The position numbers and the translations under genes are program-made. Of a stretch of 64,000 bases of DNA, positions 1 to 8,560 are shown one piece after another (position 1 is the first letter of the stretch; every line of letters begins with the position of its first letter). The stretch is taken from positions 186,001 to 250,000 of the forward strand of contig NZ_NIHC01000001.1 in the NCBI RefSeq assembly GCF_002806945.1. Direction: 5' to 3'. The stretch comes from Marinobacter salexigens. GTDB lineage: Bacteria > Pseudomonadota > Gammaproteobacteria > Pseudomonadales > Oleiphilaceae. Below the pieces are notes generated by a model, which was not told the DNA's origin, searched no databases, and saw only the letters and a list, made by a program, of their open reading frames with translations.

Positions 1-393
1 GGCAATACCCAGTAGCAGGCCGAAGAACAGTGTGGTGGCAAAGATGATTTCCACGGCGCGCAGTTCGTTATCGATGATGTCCAGTAGTGCCAGACCCGCG
101 AGACCTGCCGGGATCGTGCCTATCACCAGATACAGAGCCAAAGCACCTTGGCCGACCACGCGGCGCCGGTTTATAGACATGAGGCCGTCCCGGGCAATGC
201 TGAATACATCGGCACGGAAGTAAATGACGACTGCCAGCAGAGTGCCCACGTGAACCGCAAGGTCGAAGGCTACTCCTTGATCCACCCAGTCAAAAAACGC
301 GGGTACAAGAATCAGGTGCGCTGAGCTGGAAATAGGCAGGAATTCGGTCAGTCCCTGGAGAAGACCAAGGAAAAAAGCCTGGAGAAAATCCAT
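1..393 (-). CDS. uppP: Undecaprenyl-diphosphatase UppP (BacA), C-terminus cut by window edge
   Basis: Reading the minus strand from the ATG at 393 gives 131 residues with no stop before base 1, so the gene runs off the window. The N-terminus has the UppP signature GLTEFLPISSSAHL at about residues 12-25, followed by hydrophobic helices. UppP dephosphorylates undecaprenyl pyrophosphate at the inner membrane to recycle the lipid carrier for peptidoglycan and other envelope polymers; its over-expression gives bacitracin resistance. About half of the usual 265-270 residues are present. It lies downstream of, and co-oriented with, the arsenic genes but 150 bp away, so an independent unit is likely. 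Confidence 0.93.
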   Translation of the reverse strand, partial: MDFLQAFFLGLLQGLTEFLPISSSAHLILVPAFFDWVDQGVAFDLAVHVGTLLAVVIYFRADVFSIARDGLMSINRRRVVGQGALALYLVIGTIPAGLAGLALLDIIDNELRAVEIIFATTLFFGLLLGIA

Positions 394-513
394 TCTAAGG
401 TTCCGTTCGGTTCAGAGGTTTACGGTTCAATGGTAAGAAAGATGGGCGGGATATTAGCAGGGTGCTGGTTAGCTGAACAGGTCACGAGCCCCAGCGCTGT
501 GCTTTGCAAGGTT

Positions 514-534
514 GCCCCGGCCAGTTTCCGGGGC
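514..534 (-). terminator. Possible hairpin terminator after acr3
   Basis: A 7-bp GC-rich inverted repeat, GCCCCGG and CCGGGGC with a 7-nt loop, begins 12 bp past the acr3 stop. No clear T-run follows on the minus strand, so it may only be a weak terminator or an mRNA-stabilising hairpin. Confidence 0.35.
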
Positions 535-546
535 GACGCTGAGCGG

Positions 547-1608
547 TCAGGCCGGGAATTTATCTCGGGTATTGTTGGCGATACGCACCAGAAACAGCAT
601 TAAAGGCACTTCTACTAGTACGCCAACGACTGTCGCCAGGGCCGCTCCGGATTGCAGACCAAACAAGGCAATGGCAGCAGCCACGGCCAGTTCAAAAAAA
701 TTGCTGGCGCCAATCATGGCACCGGGAGCGGCGATGCAGTGGCGCACTTTCCACAGCCGGGCCCAGCCATAGGCCAGGAAGAAAACCAGGAAAGTCTGGA
801 TGATCAGTGGCACAGCAATCAGCACAATATGTAATGGGTTGTTCAGAATGACTTCGCCCTGAAAGGCGAACAGCAGCACCAAAGTGACAATCAAGGCGGC
901 TGGAGTGATCGGTGCGAGGCGCTTCATGAATACCTCGTCGTACCAGCGCTGGCCGTTTCGGGTAATCAAGGTACGACGAGTCAGGTAGCCGGCGGTGAGG
1001 GGTATCACGATGTACAGCACCACAGACAAAAGCACCGTATCCCAGGGCACCTGGATATCGGATATGCCCAGCAGTAAAACCACAATGGGCGCGAAGGCGA
1101 ATAGCATGATGATGTCGTTAAGGGACACCTGCACCAGGGTATAGGCGGCGTCGCCTTTGGTCAGGTAACTCCATACAAACACCATGGCGGTGCAGGGCGC
1201 AGCACCCAGAAGAATGGCGCCGGCCAGGTATTCATGGGCCAGGTCAGGCGCAATAAACGGCTTGAACACCACCATCAGGAAAAGCCAGGCAATGGCGAAC
1301 ATGGTGAAGGGCTTGATAAGCCAGTTCACGATGGTGGTTATGGCCAGCCCTTTCGGCTCTTTTCTTACACCAACGATGGCACCGAAATCGATTTGCGCCA
1401 TCATTGGAAAGATCATCGCCCAGATCAGGATAGCGATAGGGATAGACACCTGGGCGTATTCGAAGCGAGAGAGAGTTTCGGGTATTCCAGGGGCCAGCTG
1501 GCCCAAAGCTACGCCAGCAATAATAGCCAGAGCGACCCAAACTGACAGATAGCGGCCAAACAGATCCATGCCTTCTGAGGTGGCTTCGGTTGCGGTGTTA
1601 TTTTTCAT
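547..1608 (-). CDS. acr3: Arsenite efflux permease, ACR3 family
   Basis: A 353-residue, highly hydrophobic protein with about ten predicted membrane helices. It carries the ACR3 hallmarks GAAPCTAMVFVWS (the conserved Cys in helix 4) and a late GASNFFELAVAAAIALFG segment. ACR3 exports As(III), using the proton-motive force, across the inner membrane. An AGAGG Shine-Dalgarno sits 5 nt before the ATG at 1608. It begins 13 bp after arsH and is certainly co-transcribed with it; the divergent arsR is the obvious regulator. No arsC arsenate reductase lies in the visible part of the cluster, so arsenate reduction must be encoded elsewhere or the cluster handles mainly As(III) and organoarsenicals. 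Confidence 0.95.
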   Translation of the reverse strand: MKNNTATEATSEGMDLFGRYLSVWVALAIIAGVALGQLAPGIPETLSRFEYAQVSIPIAILIWAMIFPMMAQIDFGAIVGVRKEPKGLAITTIVNWLIKPFTMFAIAWLFLMVVFKPFIAPDLAHEYLAGAILLGAAPCTAMVFVWSYLTKGDAAYTLVQVSLNDIIMLFAFAPIVVLLLGISDIQVPWDTVLLSVVLYIVIPLTAGYLTRRTLITRNGQRWYDEVFMKRLAPITPAALIVTLVLLFAFQGEVILNNPLHIVLIAVPLIIQTFLVFFLAYGWARLWKVRHCIAAPGAMIGASNFFELAVAAAIALFGLQSGAALATVVGVLVEVPLMLFLVRIANNTRDKFPA

Positions 1609-1621
1609 GGCTGCCTCTAAC

Positions 1622-2338
1622 TCAGATAGATCGTTGGTTGACGCGCTTCGATAACTCCTCGGCGCTTTCTTTGCGCTCGGAATACCGATCGGTCAGGTAG
1701 CCGCTTCGATCGCGTACCAGTAACGTGAACTTCATCAGTTCTTCCATCACATCGACAATGCGGTCGTAGTAGGAGGACGGCTTCATGCGGTCGTTCTCAT
1801 CAAACTCCATAAAAGCTTTGGCCACGGATGACTGGTTAGGAATCGTTACCATCCGCATCCAGCGCCCCAGTACCCGCAGCTGATTGACCGCGTTGAAGGA
1901 TTGGGAGCCGCCGCACACCTGCATCACCGCCAGAGTTTTACCTTGAGTTGGGCGCACGGCACCAAGAGAAAGGGGAATCCAGTCGATCTGGGTTTTCATT
2001 ATCCCAGTCATGGCGCCGTGGCGTTCCGGTGAGCACCACACCATGCCTTCAGCCCACTCAGCAAGATCACGCAGTTCCTGAACTTTAGGGTGGGAAGCGT
2101 CTTCAGCATCGGCCAAAGGCAGGCCGCACGGGTTAAATATGCGGGTTTCGGCGCCCATTGCTTCCAATAAACGGGCGGACTCTTCCACCACGAGCCGGCT
2201 GAACGAGCGGTCTCGCAGGGAACCATAGAGCAGCAAAATGCGAGGAGCATGGTTTGAAGGGGCGACTCCAAATACTTGCTCTGTAGTCGGTACCTTGAAC
2301 AGTTCTGAATCGAGGTTGGGAAGTGCGGTCGGCTTCAT
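1622..2338 (-). CDS. arsH: ArsH, NADPH-dependent FMN organoarsenical oxidase
   Basis: 238 residues, the usual length for ArsH. The flavodoxin-like fold is evident from [14 protein letters not shown] at about residues 36-49 (FMN phosphate loop), [20 protein letters not shown] at about 101-120 and [15 protein letters not shown] at about 142-156. ArsH oxidises trivalent methyl- and aromatic arsenicals to less toxic pentavalent forms and can also act as a quinone or ferric reductase. It is the first gene of the arsH-acr3 operon, transcribed away from arsR across a 120-bp intergenic region. There is no convincing Shine-Dalgarno before the ATG at 2338. Confidence 0.93.
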   Translation of the reverse strand: MKPTALPNLDSELFKVPTTEQVFGVAPSNHAPRILLLYGSLRDRSFSRLVVEESARLLEAMGAETRIFNPCGLPLADAEDASHPKVQELRDLAEWAEGMVWCSPERHGAMTGIMKTQIDWIPLSLGAVRPTQGKTLAVMQVCGGSQSFNAVNQLRVLGRWMRMVTIPNQSSVAKAFMEFDENDRMKPSSYYDRIVDVMEELMKFTLLVRDRSGYLTDRYSERKESAEELSKRVNQRSI

Positions 2339-2409
2339 GGTGTAATTTGTAATCTCGCTATCCGAGTGTCTTTACTTTGTTATCTTCGAAAACTAGTATC
2401 GCAGAAATA

Positions 2410-2433
2410 GCATATATGGAAAACCGAATATGC
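2410..2433. promoter_or_regulatory. Candidate ArsR operator between arsH and arsR
   Basis: Two 10-bp arms, GCATATATGG and CCGAATATGC, flank AAAA and pair at 8 of 10 positions. The dyad lies 26 bp before the arsR ATG and 72 bp before arsH, in the divergent promoter region where ArsR repressors normally bind. No other symmetrical element of this size is present in the 120-bp gap. Assignment to ArsR is by position and symmetry only. Confidence 0.55.
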
Positions 2434-2458
2434 AGAAAATTCAGGATTGGCAGGTTTT

Positions 2459-2848
2459 ATGATTAGAGGTGTTTTTCATCATCAGGAAGCCGGGCTGAAG
2501 CGCGAAGACTGCAGCCCGGTAACCGTTTTCAAGGCCTTGAGCGACGGGTTACGGCTGGCGGCTTTGTTGCTTATTCGGGAACAGAAAGAATTGTGTGTGT
2601 GCGAACTGACGGAAGCTTTTGATGTGTCCCAGCCGAAGGTCAGTCGCCACCTTGCCGCATTGCGGGAGGCCGGACTGGTAGAAACGGAGCGTCGCGGGCA
2701 ATGGATTTACTATTCAGTGAACCCACAACTGTCGGATTGGGTAACTCGGGTTCTTGATGAAACGGCGCAAAATAATAAGGCCTTGATCGAAACGCCTATG
2801 GCGAAGTTGCAGGCAATGGCTGAGCGCCCGGCACCGCAGTGCCCCTGA
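2459..2848 (+). CDS. arsR: ArsR-family arsenic-responsive repressor
   Basis: A 129-residue winged-helix protein (about 30-110). The metalloid site is seen as ELCVCEL (Cys46, Cys48), and the recognition helix as VSQPKVSRHLAALREAGLV. The classical R773-type site is CxCxxC; here the third position is Thr, so only two thiols come from this motif, with extra Cys at 18 and near the C-terminus. I prefer the ATG at 2459; an in-frame TTG at 2447 would add four residues but has its purine tract directly adjacent. ArsR represses its own gene and the divergent arsH-acr3 until As(III) binds. Confidence 0.93.
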   Translation: MIRGVFHHQEAGLKREDCSPVTVFKALSDGLRLAALLLIREQKELCVCELTEAFDVSQPKVSRHLAALREAGLVETERRGQWIYYSVNPQLSDWVTRVLDETAQNNKALIETPMAKLQAMAERPAPQCP

Positions 2849-2966
2849 GCAATCACTGAATACACGACCTGCGAAATTCGCAAGGAGAACACCGCGGGCT
2901 GGAGGCGTGCTTGTTGATATCGTCGGGCTTATCGACAGCCGCCTAAAGCATGAACCTCTGGTGTGT

Positions 2967-3593
2967 TCAGAAGCGCAGAACCAGGCCAGCGCCTGCTTCA
3001 ATCTGAAGGTAGCCGCTGCTGCGGTAGGTGAGCTCGCAGCCGCCGGAGCAGAGCACAGCCCCGCCGGAATCCAGGGCTGTGTAGATTCCACGAAGGTCCA
3101 GTCTCAGGCGCAAACTGTCGTTAAGAAAGAATTGATAACCACCCCCAAGGGAGAGCGCAAGGCGATGTTCCGTATCGAAACCTGAACCTTTTGGCTCAAG
3201 CCGCGTTACACCCAGCACTCCAGAGGCAAAGCCACCGTGGGTTTTTCGGCCCGGAAAGTAGAGCCCACCGAACTGCAGCTGATAAATCGTAACGTCAATT
3301 GCCTGTGTTCCCGTGGTAAACAAACCGCTATCGAGCTTGGCCGAGGTATCTTGCCGGCCAAAATACAGCTCGCCCTGCTTGCCTGCTTCTGGCAGGTCAA
3401 AGTTCAGAACAATCCCTTGGCTAACGGAGTCCTTGAATTTGATTTGATCCTTGGTGCTGGCGCCGGCGGATTCAATATCGACAGAGCTGCCCATGCGGTA
3501 ACCTGCAAAGGGCGTGATGCCAAAATCGGCAGCTACTGAAGTTGAAATCAGGGAAAGGGCTGTTGTTAATATGAATAACTGCCTGAATCTCAT
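2967..3593 (-). CDS. Predicted outer-membrane beta-barrel-type protein, unknown function
   Basis: A 208-residue protein starting MRFRQLFILTTALSLISTSVA, a clear Sec signal peptide with cleavage near VAA/DF. The mature part has alternating polar/hydrophobic strands (GELYFGRQD, IDVTIYQLQFGGLYF, LRLRLDLRGIYTAL) and ends in LQIEAGAGLVLRF, with the C-terminal Phe typical of outer-membrane barrels. A CSGGC pair near residue 185 could form a disulfide in an outer loop. The frame is open further upstream to 3782, but that would overlap the neighbouring SDR gene and bury the signal peptide. Function unknown. Confidence 0.75.
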   Translation of the reverse strand: MRFRQLFILTTALSLISTSVAADFGITPFAGYRMGSSVDIESAGASTKDQIKFKDSVSQGIVLNFDLPEAGKQGELYFGRQDTSAKLDSGLFTTGTQAIDVTIYQLQFGGLYFPGRKTHGGFASGVLGVTRLEPKGSGFDTEHRLALSLGGGYQFFLNDSLRLRLDLRGIYTALDSGGAVLCSGGCELTYRSSGYLQIEAGAGLVLRF

Positions 3594-3744
3594 GGGCTGA
3601 GGGTCTCTGATTTCTTGAAAAGGCTGTGCCGGGCGATAAGGTATAAGCATTACAGACTCGGGCAATCTTGCCAATAGGTTAGAGTGGTCGAGGTGAAAGT
3701 TGCCTGCTGGTTTTTTGAAGCTGTTCTGAAAGGAGTAATTTCTT

Positions 3745-4416
3745 ATGTCTAAGTCGAGCTTGGTAGTAATTACTGGAGCCAACCGCGGAATTGGCCTTGA
3801 GCTTGCCCGTCATTATGCTCGTGAAGGGCATGAAGTAGTTGGTGTGTGCCGACAGTCGTCTGATGAACTGGCAAGCGTGGCCGCTCAGGTAATTGAAGGC
3901 GTAGATGTGACCAGTGAAGAAGGGGTTGAAACACTGAAGGCCGGGCTGGCTGGCAAAAGCATCAGCCTACTGGTCAACAATGCAGGCCTGCTGCAGGATG
4001 AGCAGCTGGGTAGTATTGATTTCGACTCCATCCGCACACAGATGGAAATCAATGCCTACGCGCCCTTGCGCGTGGCGGAAGCGCTGGTGCCGCTGATGGG
4101 GCAGGGCAGCAAAATCGCCAACATTACCAGTCGTATGGGCTCCATTGCCGATAACGACTCGGGTGGCCGCTACGGTTACCGGGCCTCCAAGGCGGCGTTG
4201 AACGCCTTTGGTAAGTCTTTGGCGATGGATTTGAAGCCCAGGGGGATTGCGGTTGCCCAATTGCACCCTGGTTTTGTGAAGACCCGTATGGTGAACTTTG
4301 GTGGATTGATCACTCCGGAAGAGTCCGCCCGTGGGCTGGTGGAACAGATTGCCAGGCTGAACCTGGAGAATACTGGCTCCTTCTGGCACAGCAATGGTGA
4401 AGAGCTACCCTGGTGA
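3745..4416 (+). CDS. Short-chain dehydrogenase/reductase
   Basis: A 223-residue classical SDR. The cofactor motif TGANRGIG is at residues 10-17, NNAG near 77, the catalytic Ser within NITSRMGS, and YRASK (Tyr and Lys of the triad) near 146. The short length and lack of a long C-terminal substrate loop resemble the CsgA/C-factor-like group. Substrate unknown. Its stop overlaps the GTG start of the downstream glycosyltransferase (GTGA at 4413-4416), so the two are translated as a coupled pair. An AAAGGAG Shine-Dalgarno supports the ATG at 3745. Confidence 0.88.
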   Translation: MSKSSLVVITGANRGIGLELARHYAREGHEVVGVCRQSSDELASVAAQVIEGVDVTSEEGVETLKAGLAGKSISLLVNNAGLLQDEQLGSIDFDSIRTQMEINAYAPLRVAEALVPLMGQGSKIANITSRMGSIADNDSGGRYGYRASKAALNAFGKSLAMDLKPRGIAVAQLHPGFVKTRMVNFGGLITPEESARGLVEQIARLNLENTGSFWHSNGEELPW

Positions 4417-5516
4417 GCATCAAGCCACGCATTCTGCTACTGTCGGCGTACGACGCCGCCAGCCATAAGCGCTGGCGTGAACAGCTCATGGCACTGTTGC
4501 CGGAATATCACTGGCATGCCTTGGCGTTAGCCCCTCGTTTTTTTCAGTGGCGTATCCGCGGCAACGCACTGAGCTGGCTGAACGAGCCTTGCTTCGAAGA
4601 GTCCTGGGACCTGGTCATTGCTACGTCTATGGTGGACCTCGCAACCCTGCGGGGCTTGCATCCACAATTGGCAAACACACCTTGCTTGTTATACATGCAC
4701 GAGAACCAGTTCGCCTTCCCTGTCAGTAATCAGCAGCAGGGGCGGGTGGAGCCCCAAGTGGTCAATTTGTATGGTGCGGTGGCTGCGGATAGCGTGGTAT
4801 TTAACAGTGCCTGGAATCGAGATAGCTTTCTGCAAGGAGCCGCAGAGTTTCTGGGCAAAATGCCGGATGCGGTGCCGGAAGGGCTGATTGAAGGCTTGCA
4901 GCATAAATCCAGAGTACTTCCGGTACCCATTGAAGATTATCTGTTCGCCGACAATCCGAAGCTCTTGAATCGGGATTGTCCACATCTCCTCTGGAATCAC
5001 CGCTGGGAATACGATAAAGCGCCGGACAGGTTGCTCAGTTTTTTGAAGCGTCTTGAAAAACGGCAGCAGCCATATCGACTGAGCGTGGTCGGAGAAGGCT
5101 TTCGCAATCATCCGGGATCGTTTGATCAGATAGCGGCGCAGTTCGGCAATCGCATCGACAGTTGGGGGTTTCTGGAAAGTCGGGCTGAATACGACGGGCT
5201 GCTGCGTAAGGCAGATATTGTTCTATCAACCGCACTTCATGATTTTCAGGGGCTGTCGATACTGGAGGCAATGGCATCCGGATGCGTCCCTCTGGCACCC
5301 GACCGGCTGGCATACCGGGAATACGTGCCTGACAGCTGTCGTTATGAAAGCCATGAACAGGACGCTGGTGCGGAAGCTGAAGCTGCGATCAGCTGTTTGC
5401 AACGCATTCTGGAGAAACCGCCCGCCGGGTGTCGGCCGGACCCCTGGAGGGCGTCGGTATTGGCAGAGCAATACCGGCTGCTGTTTAATGAACTCATCCG
5501 GGCCTGGCCGGATTGA
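4413..5516 (+). CDS. DUF3524/QTMAN-like glycosyltransferase (tRNA-queuosine mannosyltransferase homologue)
   Basis: A 367-residue protein. The N-terminal half (RILLLSAYDAASHKRW, LALAPRFFQWRIRGN, YMHENQFAFP, VVFNSAWNRDSFL) matches the DUF3524 domain that defines animal GTDC1/QTMAN. The C-terminal half is a GT-B fold of GT4 type, with VVGEGF near residue 226 and LSILEAMASGCVPLAP near 286-301. In vertebrates QTMAN mannosylates queuosine in tRNA-Asp; the bacterial substrate is not established from sequence. It starts with GTG inside the stop of the SDR gene. I am confident of the family and not of the tRNA role. Confidence 0.82.
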   Translation: MSIKPRILLLSAYDAASHKRWREQLMALLPEYHWHALALAPRFFQWRIRGNALSWLNEPCFEESWDLVIATSMVDLATLRGLHPQLANTPCLLYMHENQFAFPVSNQQQGRVEPQVVNLYGAVAADSVVFNSAWNRDSFLQGAAEFLGKMPDAVPEGLIEGLQHKSRVLPVPIEDYLFADNPKLLNRDCPHLLWNHRWEYDKAPDRLLSFLKRLEKRQQPYRLSVVGEGFRNHPGSFDQIAAQFGNRIDSWGFLESRAEYDGLLRKADIVLSTALHDFQGLSILEAMASGCVPLAPDRLAYREYVPDSCRYESHEQDAGAEAEAAISCLQRILEKPPAGCRPDPWRASVLAEQYRLLFNELIRAWPD

Positions 5517-5524
5517 TCGGGCGA

Positions 5525-5929
5525 TCAGGCTGGCTGCTGGGGTACTTCCCGAATGCGCCCCTGCTCATCAATCGCAACGTACACAAACCGCCCCTCGGTT
5601 ACCTTGCGCGGGTTTTTCGCCGTGCGGTCCAGAGTCCACACTTCCACATGGATTTTCATGGAGCTGCGGCCAATATCGACCAGCTCGCAGTAGCAGCCCA
5701 CTTGGGAGCCCACCCTCAGCGGGGAGAGAAACTCCATTCCGTCCATTGCCACAGTAGCGTTGCGGCCCAGGGATATGCGGCCGGCCATAGTGGCTGCTGC
5801 AATATCCATCTGCTTGACCAACCAGCCTGCAAATACGTCGCCATTCGCGTTGGTATCTTGTGGTAGGGGAATAATCTGAAGGATCAAGTCGCCGCGAGGG
5901 GTGGGTTTATCGTCATCGTACGCCGTCAT
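5525..5929 (-). CDS. yciA: Acyl-CoA thioesterase, YciA hotdog family
   Basis: 134 residues, normal for YciA. The hotdog helix motif is clear: PQDTNANGDVFAGWLVKQMD at about residues 23-42, with the catalytic Asp of the NANGD segment. These enzymes hydrolyse medium- and long-chain acyl-CoAs in the cytoplasm to release CoA. It converges on the glycosyltransferase gene with only 8 bp between the two stops, leaving no room for a separate terminator. Confidence 0.92.
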   Translation of the reverse strand: MTAYDDDKPTPRGDLILQIIPLPQDTNANGDVFAGWLVKQMDIAAATMAGRISLGRNATVAMDGMEFLSPLRVGSQVGCYCELVDIGRSSMKIHVEVWTLDRTAKNPRKVTEGRFVYVAIDEQGRIREVPQQPA

Positions 5930-6032
5930 GAAGCCTGCCTTTTATTAGAGTCTGGAATTATTTTCTTAGCATGGTAACGACCTGCAGCACGGCTGCAAGC
6001 TTATTTGCTGCTTCGGCACAATATTTCAGCAG

Positions 6033-6066
6033 GTGTAACAAAGCTGTCACACACAAGCTCTAGTCT
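6033..6066 (+). promoter_or_regulatory. Pho box and -10 of the pst operon
   Basis: GTGTAACAAAGCTGTCAC at 6033-6050 is two 7-bp half-sites spaced by 4 bp and matches the PhoB box (E. coli phoA type CTGTCATAAAGTTGTCAC). After 10 bp follows TAGTCT (6061-6066), a usable -10 at the spacing where PhoB substitutes for a -35. The pstS start is 57 bp further on. This is the expected promoter structure for phosphate-starvation induction. Confidence 0.87.
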
Positions 6067-6122
6067 TTAGCCATCAGTAAACCGGTGCTGTACACAATTT
6101 TAGTGACTGATGGAGATTTAAC

Positions 6123-7172
6123 GTGATTAAACCGAATACAGCTTTTGCTATCGTTGCACTGACTGGCGGGTTATCCATGCTTTCCGCTCCGGCAATGGCC
6201 CGTGACACCGTCAACGTTGTGGGTTCTTCAACGGTTTATCCTTTTGCAACGGTTGTAGCCGAGCGCTTTGGCCGCAACACCAGCTTTCCTACACCCAAGC
6301 TGGAATCAACGGGTTCTGGTGGCGGCTTCAAGCTGTTCTGTGCGGGTATTGGTACTCAGCACCCGGACATTACCAACGCCTCTCGCCGGATGAAAACCAG
6401 CGAATTCGAAATGTGCCAGCGTAATGGCGTGGAAGCCATTACTGAAGTAAAAATCGGCGCTGATGGCATTGTAATCGCAAACTCCAAGCAAGCTGCCCAG
6501 ATGGATCTGAGCCTGCAGCAGGTGTTCCTGGCGCTGGCCAAAGAAGTTCCCGACCCAAAAGGCGGTGACAAGCTGGTTGCCAACCCTTATGAGAAGTGGA
6601 GCGATATCGATTCCAGCCTGCCTGGTAAGGCCATCCGTGTGATGGGGCCGCCCCCCACTTCTGGCACCCGTGATGCCTTCGTGGAAATTGCGATGGAAGG
6701 CGGCTGCAAAACCTACGGCTTCATCAAGGCCATGGAAAAGAAAGAAATGCGCGGCGTTTGCCACAATATGCGTGAAGATGGCGCATTCGTTGAGGCCGGC
6801 GAAAACGATAACTTGATCGTGCAGCGTCTGGTGCAGGACAAAGACACCCTGGGCATCTTTGGCTACAGTTTCCTCATGGAAAACAGCGGTGAAATTCAGG
6901 CAACGACTATCAACGGAGTGGCGCCAACACCAGACACCATCGCCGATGAAGAGTACCCGGTTGCCCGCTCTCTGTTCTTCTATATCAAGAATGCCCACGC
7001 AGGTGTGGTTCCAGGCATTGCCGAGTATGCGCAGGAATTCACCACCGAAGGCGCCTGGGGCGATAATGGTTACCTGGTGGATGTTGGGCTGATCCCTAAC
7101 CCCCGCAACGTTCGCATGGAAACCGCGAAGGCTGTTCGGGAACTCAAACCAATGACAGGTGATGAGCTTTAA
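6123..7172 (+). CDS. pstS: Phosphate ABC transporter substrate-binding protein PstS
   Basis: 349 residues, starting with GTG at 6123 behind GGAGA. A Sec signal peptide ends near AMA/RD (residue 26). The mature protein opens with TVNVVGSSTVYPFATVVAER, where the Ser-Ser-Thr turn contacts phosphate, and has STGSGGG near residue 62 and PPTSGTRDAFVE near 180. It delivers periplasmic phosphate to PstCA. It is the first gene of pstSCAB-phoU, and the TAATG overlap with pstC indicates translational coupling. Confidence 0.95.
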   Translation: MIKPNTAFAIVALTGGLSMLSAPAMARDTVNVVGSSTVYPFATVVAERFGRNTSFPTPKLESTGSGGGFKLFCAGIGTQHPDITNASRRMKTSEFEMCQRNGVEAITEVKIGADGIVIANSKQAAQMDLSLQQVFLALAKEVPDPKGGDKLVANPYEKWSDIDSSLPGKAIRVMGPPPTSGTRDAFVEIAMEGGCKTYGFIKAMEKKEMRGVCHNMREDGAFVEAGENDNLIVQRLVQDKDTLGIFGYSFLMENSGEIQATTINGVAPTPDTIADEEYPVARSLFFYIKNAHAGVVPGIAEYAQEFTTEGAWGDNGYLVDVGLIPNPRNVRMETAKAVRELKPMTGDEL

Positions 7173-8560
7173 TGCAGACGGCTGACTTACTGCCCCTGGT
7201 TCTGGTGCTTGCCGCAGTAGCTTACGGGTTCGCTTATATGCGTTCCCGGGCTGTGGCAGCGCCCCTGGGGGGCATCCGTAATCTCAAGGCCCTGCCGGCA
7301 TACTATGCCGCCAGGGCTGCGCTTTGGTGTGCGATACCAGCCTTGATCATCCTGGGTGCCTGGGCCGCGTTTGAAGGCAAGGTTATTCAGAACATGGTGA
7401 TGGCTTCCCTGCCGGCAGAGTTGATGCCGCAATCGGCAGGGCATGCCAGCCTGACGCTATCCCAGATCAGTAACCTGGCAGCTGGCAAGCTGAACCCCGC
7501 CATGGTGCCCGATGGCATTTCCAGTGCCGCTGTGTTGCTGCAAGAGTTGCGAGAGCAAAGCAGCCGCTTCAAAAGCCTTTTGGTTGTTTTGATTGCGGTT
7601 CTTGGCGGCACCTTCGCCTGGACACGAGTAGCTCCGACTATCAATGCTCGCAAGAGCGTGGAACTTACGCTTCAGCGCCTGTTCTTTGTGTGTGCCGCTG
7701 TGGCGATTCTGACCACCATCGGTATTGTTTTTTCCGTTATTTTTGAAACCGTCCGCTTCTTTGGCAAGGTGCCGATGAGCGAGTTTCTGTTTGGCACCAA
7801 CTGGAGCCCGCAAACTGCGCTGCGGGCGGATCAGGTAGGTTCAGAGGGCGCGTTTGGCGTTATTCCGCTCTTCACTGGCACCCTGATGATCTCTGCCATT
7901 GCCATGCTGATTGCCGTGCCGGTGGGCCTGTTGTCGGCGGTTTATCTTTCAGAATACGCCAGCCCAAGGATGCGCTCGGTGGTCAAGCCCCTTCTGGAAA
8001 TGCTGGCGGGTGTGCCCACCGTGGTTTATGGCTTCTTTGCGGCGCTCACAGTAGCGCCTTTCATCCGCGATCTGGCTCTGATGCTGGGCCTTGAAGCCTC
8101 TTCCCAGAGCGCTTTGGCTGCGGGCTTGGTGATGGGCATCATGATTATTCCCTTTGTGTCTTCCTTGTCTGATGACGTGATCAATGCCGTGCCGCGCAGC
8201 CTTAGAGATGGCTCCCTGGCGCTGGGCGCCACTCAGTCTGAAACCATGAAAAATGTAATATTTCCGGCGGCGCTGCCCGGCATTATGGGCGGCATTTTGC
8301 TGGCCGCTTCCCGTGCCATTGGTGAAACCATGATAGTGGTGATGGCCGCTGGTCTGGCCGCAAACCTGACGGCCAACCCTCTGGATTCAGTGACTACTGT
8401 AACCGTACAGATTGTCACCCTGCTAACCGGTGACCAGGAGTTCGACAGCGCCAAAACACTGGCCGCGTTCGCCCTCGGCATGATGCTCTTCATCGTAACG
8501 CTTCTGCTGAACGTGATCGCACTGAAAGTCGTGCGTAAATACAGGGAACAATATGACTAA
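7172..8560 (+). CDS. pstC: Phosphate ABC transporter permease PstC (N-terminally extended)
   Basis: 462 residues against about 320 in E. coli. The last 240 residues are the canonical permease: GVIPLFTGTLMISAIAMLIA, then the EAA-type loop LGATQSETMKNVIFPAALPG, which contacts PstB. The first 215 residues add about three more membrane segments and a periplasmic loop (about 75-130). With PstA it forms the inner-membrane channel of the high-affinity uptake system. It overlaps pstS by one base and pstA by 8 bp. Confidence 0.93.
   Translation: MQTADLLPLVLVLAAVAYGFAYMRSRAVAAPLGGIRNLKALPAYYAARAALWCAIPALIILGAWAAFEGKVIQNMVMASLPAELMPQSAGHASLTLSQISNLAAGKLNPAMVPDGISSAAVLLQELREQSSRFKSLLVVLIAVLGGTFAWTRVAPTINARKSVELTLQRLFFVCAAVAILTTIGIVFSVIFETVRFFGKVPMSEFLFGTNWSPQTALRADQVGSEGAFGVIPLFTGTLMISAIAMLIAVPVGLLSAVYLSEYASPRMRSVVKPLLEMLAGVPTVVYGFFAALTVAPFIRDLALMLGLEASSQSALAAGLVMGIMIIPFVSSLSDDVINAVPRSLRDGSLALGATQSETMKNVIFPAALPGIMGGILLAASRAIGETMIVVMAAGLAANLTANPLDSVTTVTVQIVTLLTGDQEFDSAKTLAAFALGMMLFIVTLLLNVIALKVVRKYREQYD

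Noticed and set aside
3593..3782. Longer N-terminus for the outer-membrane-type protein
   Set aside because: It would overlap the SDR gene on the other strand and place the signal peptide in the middle of the protein.
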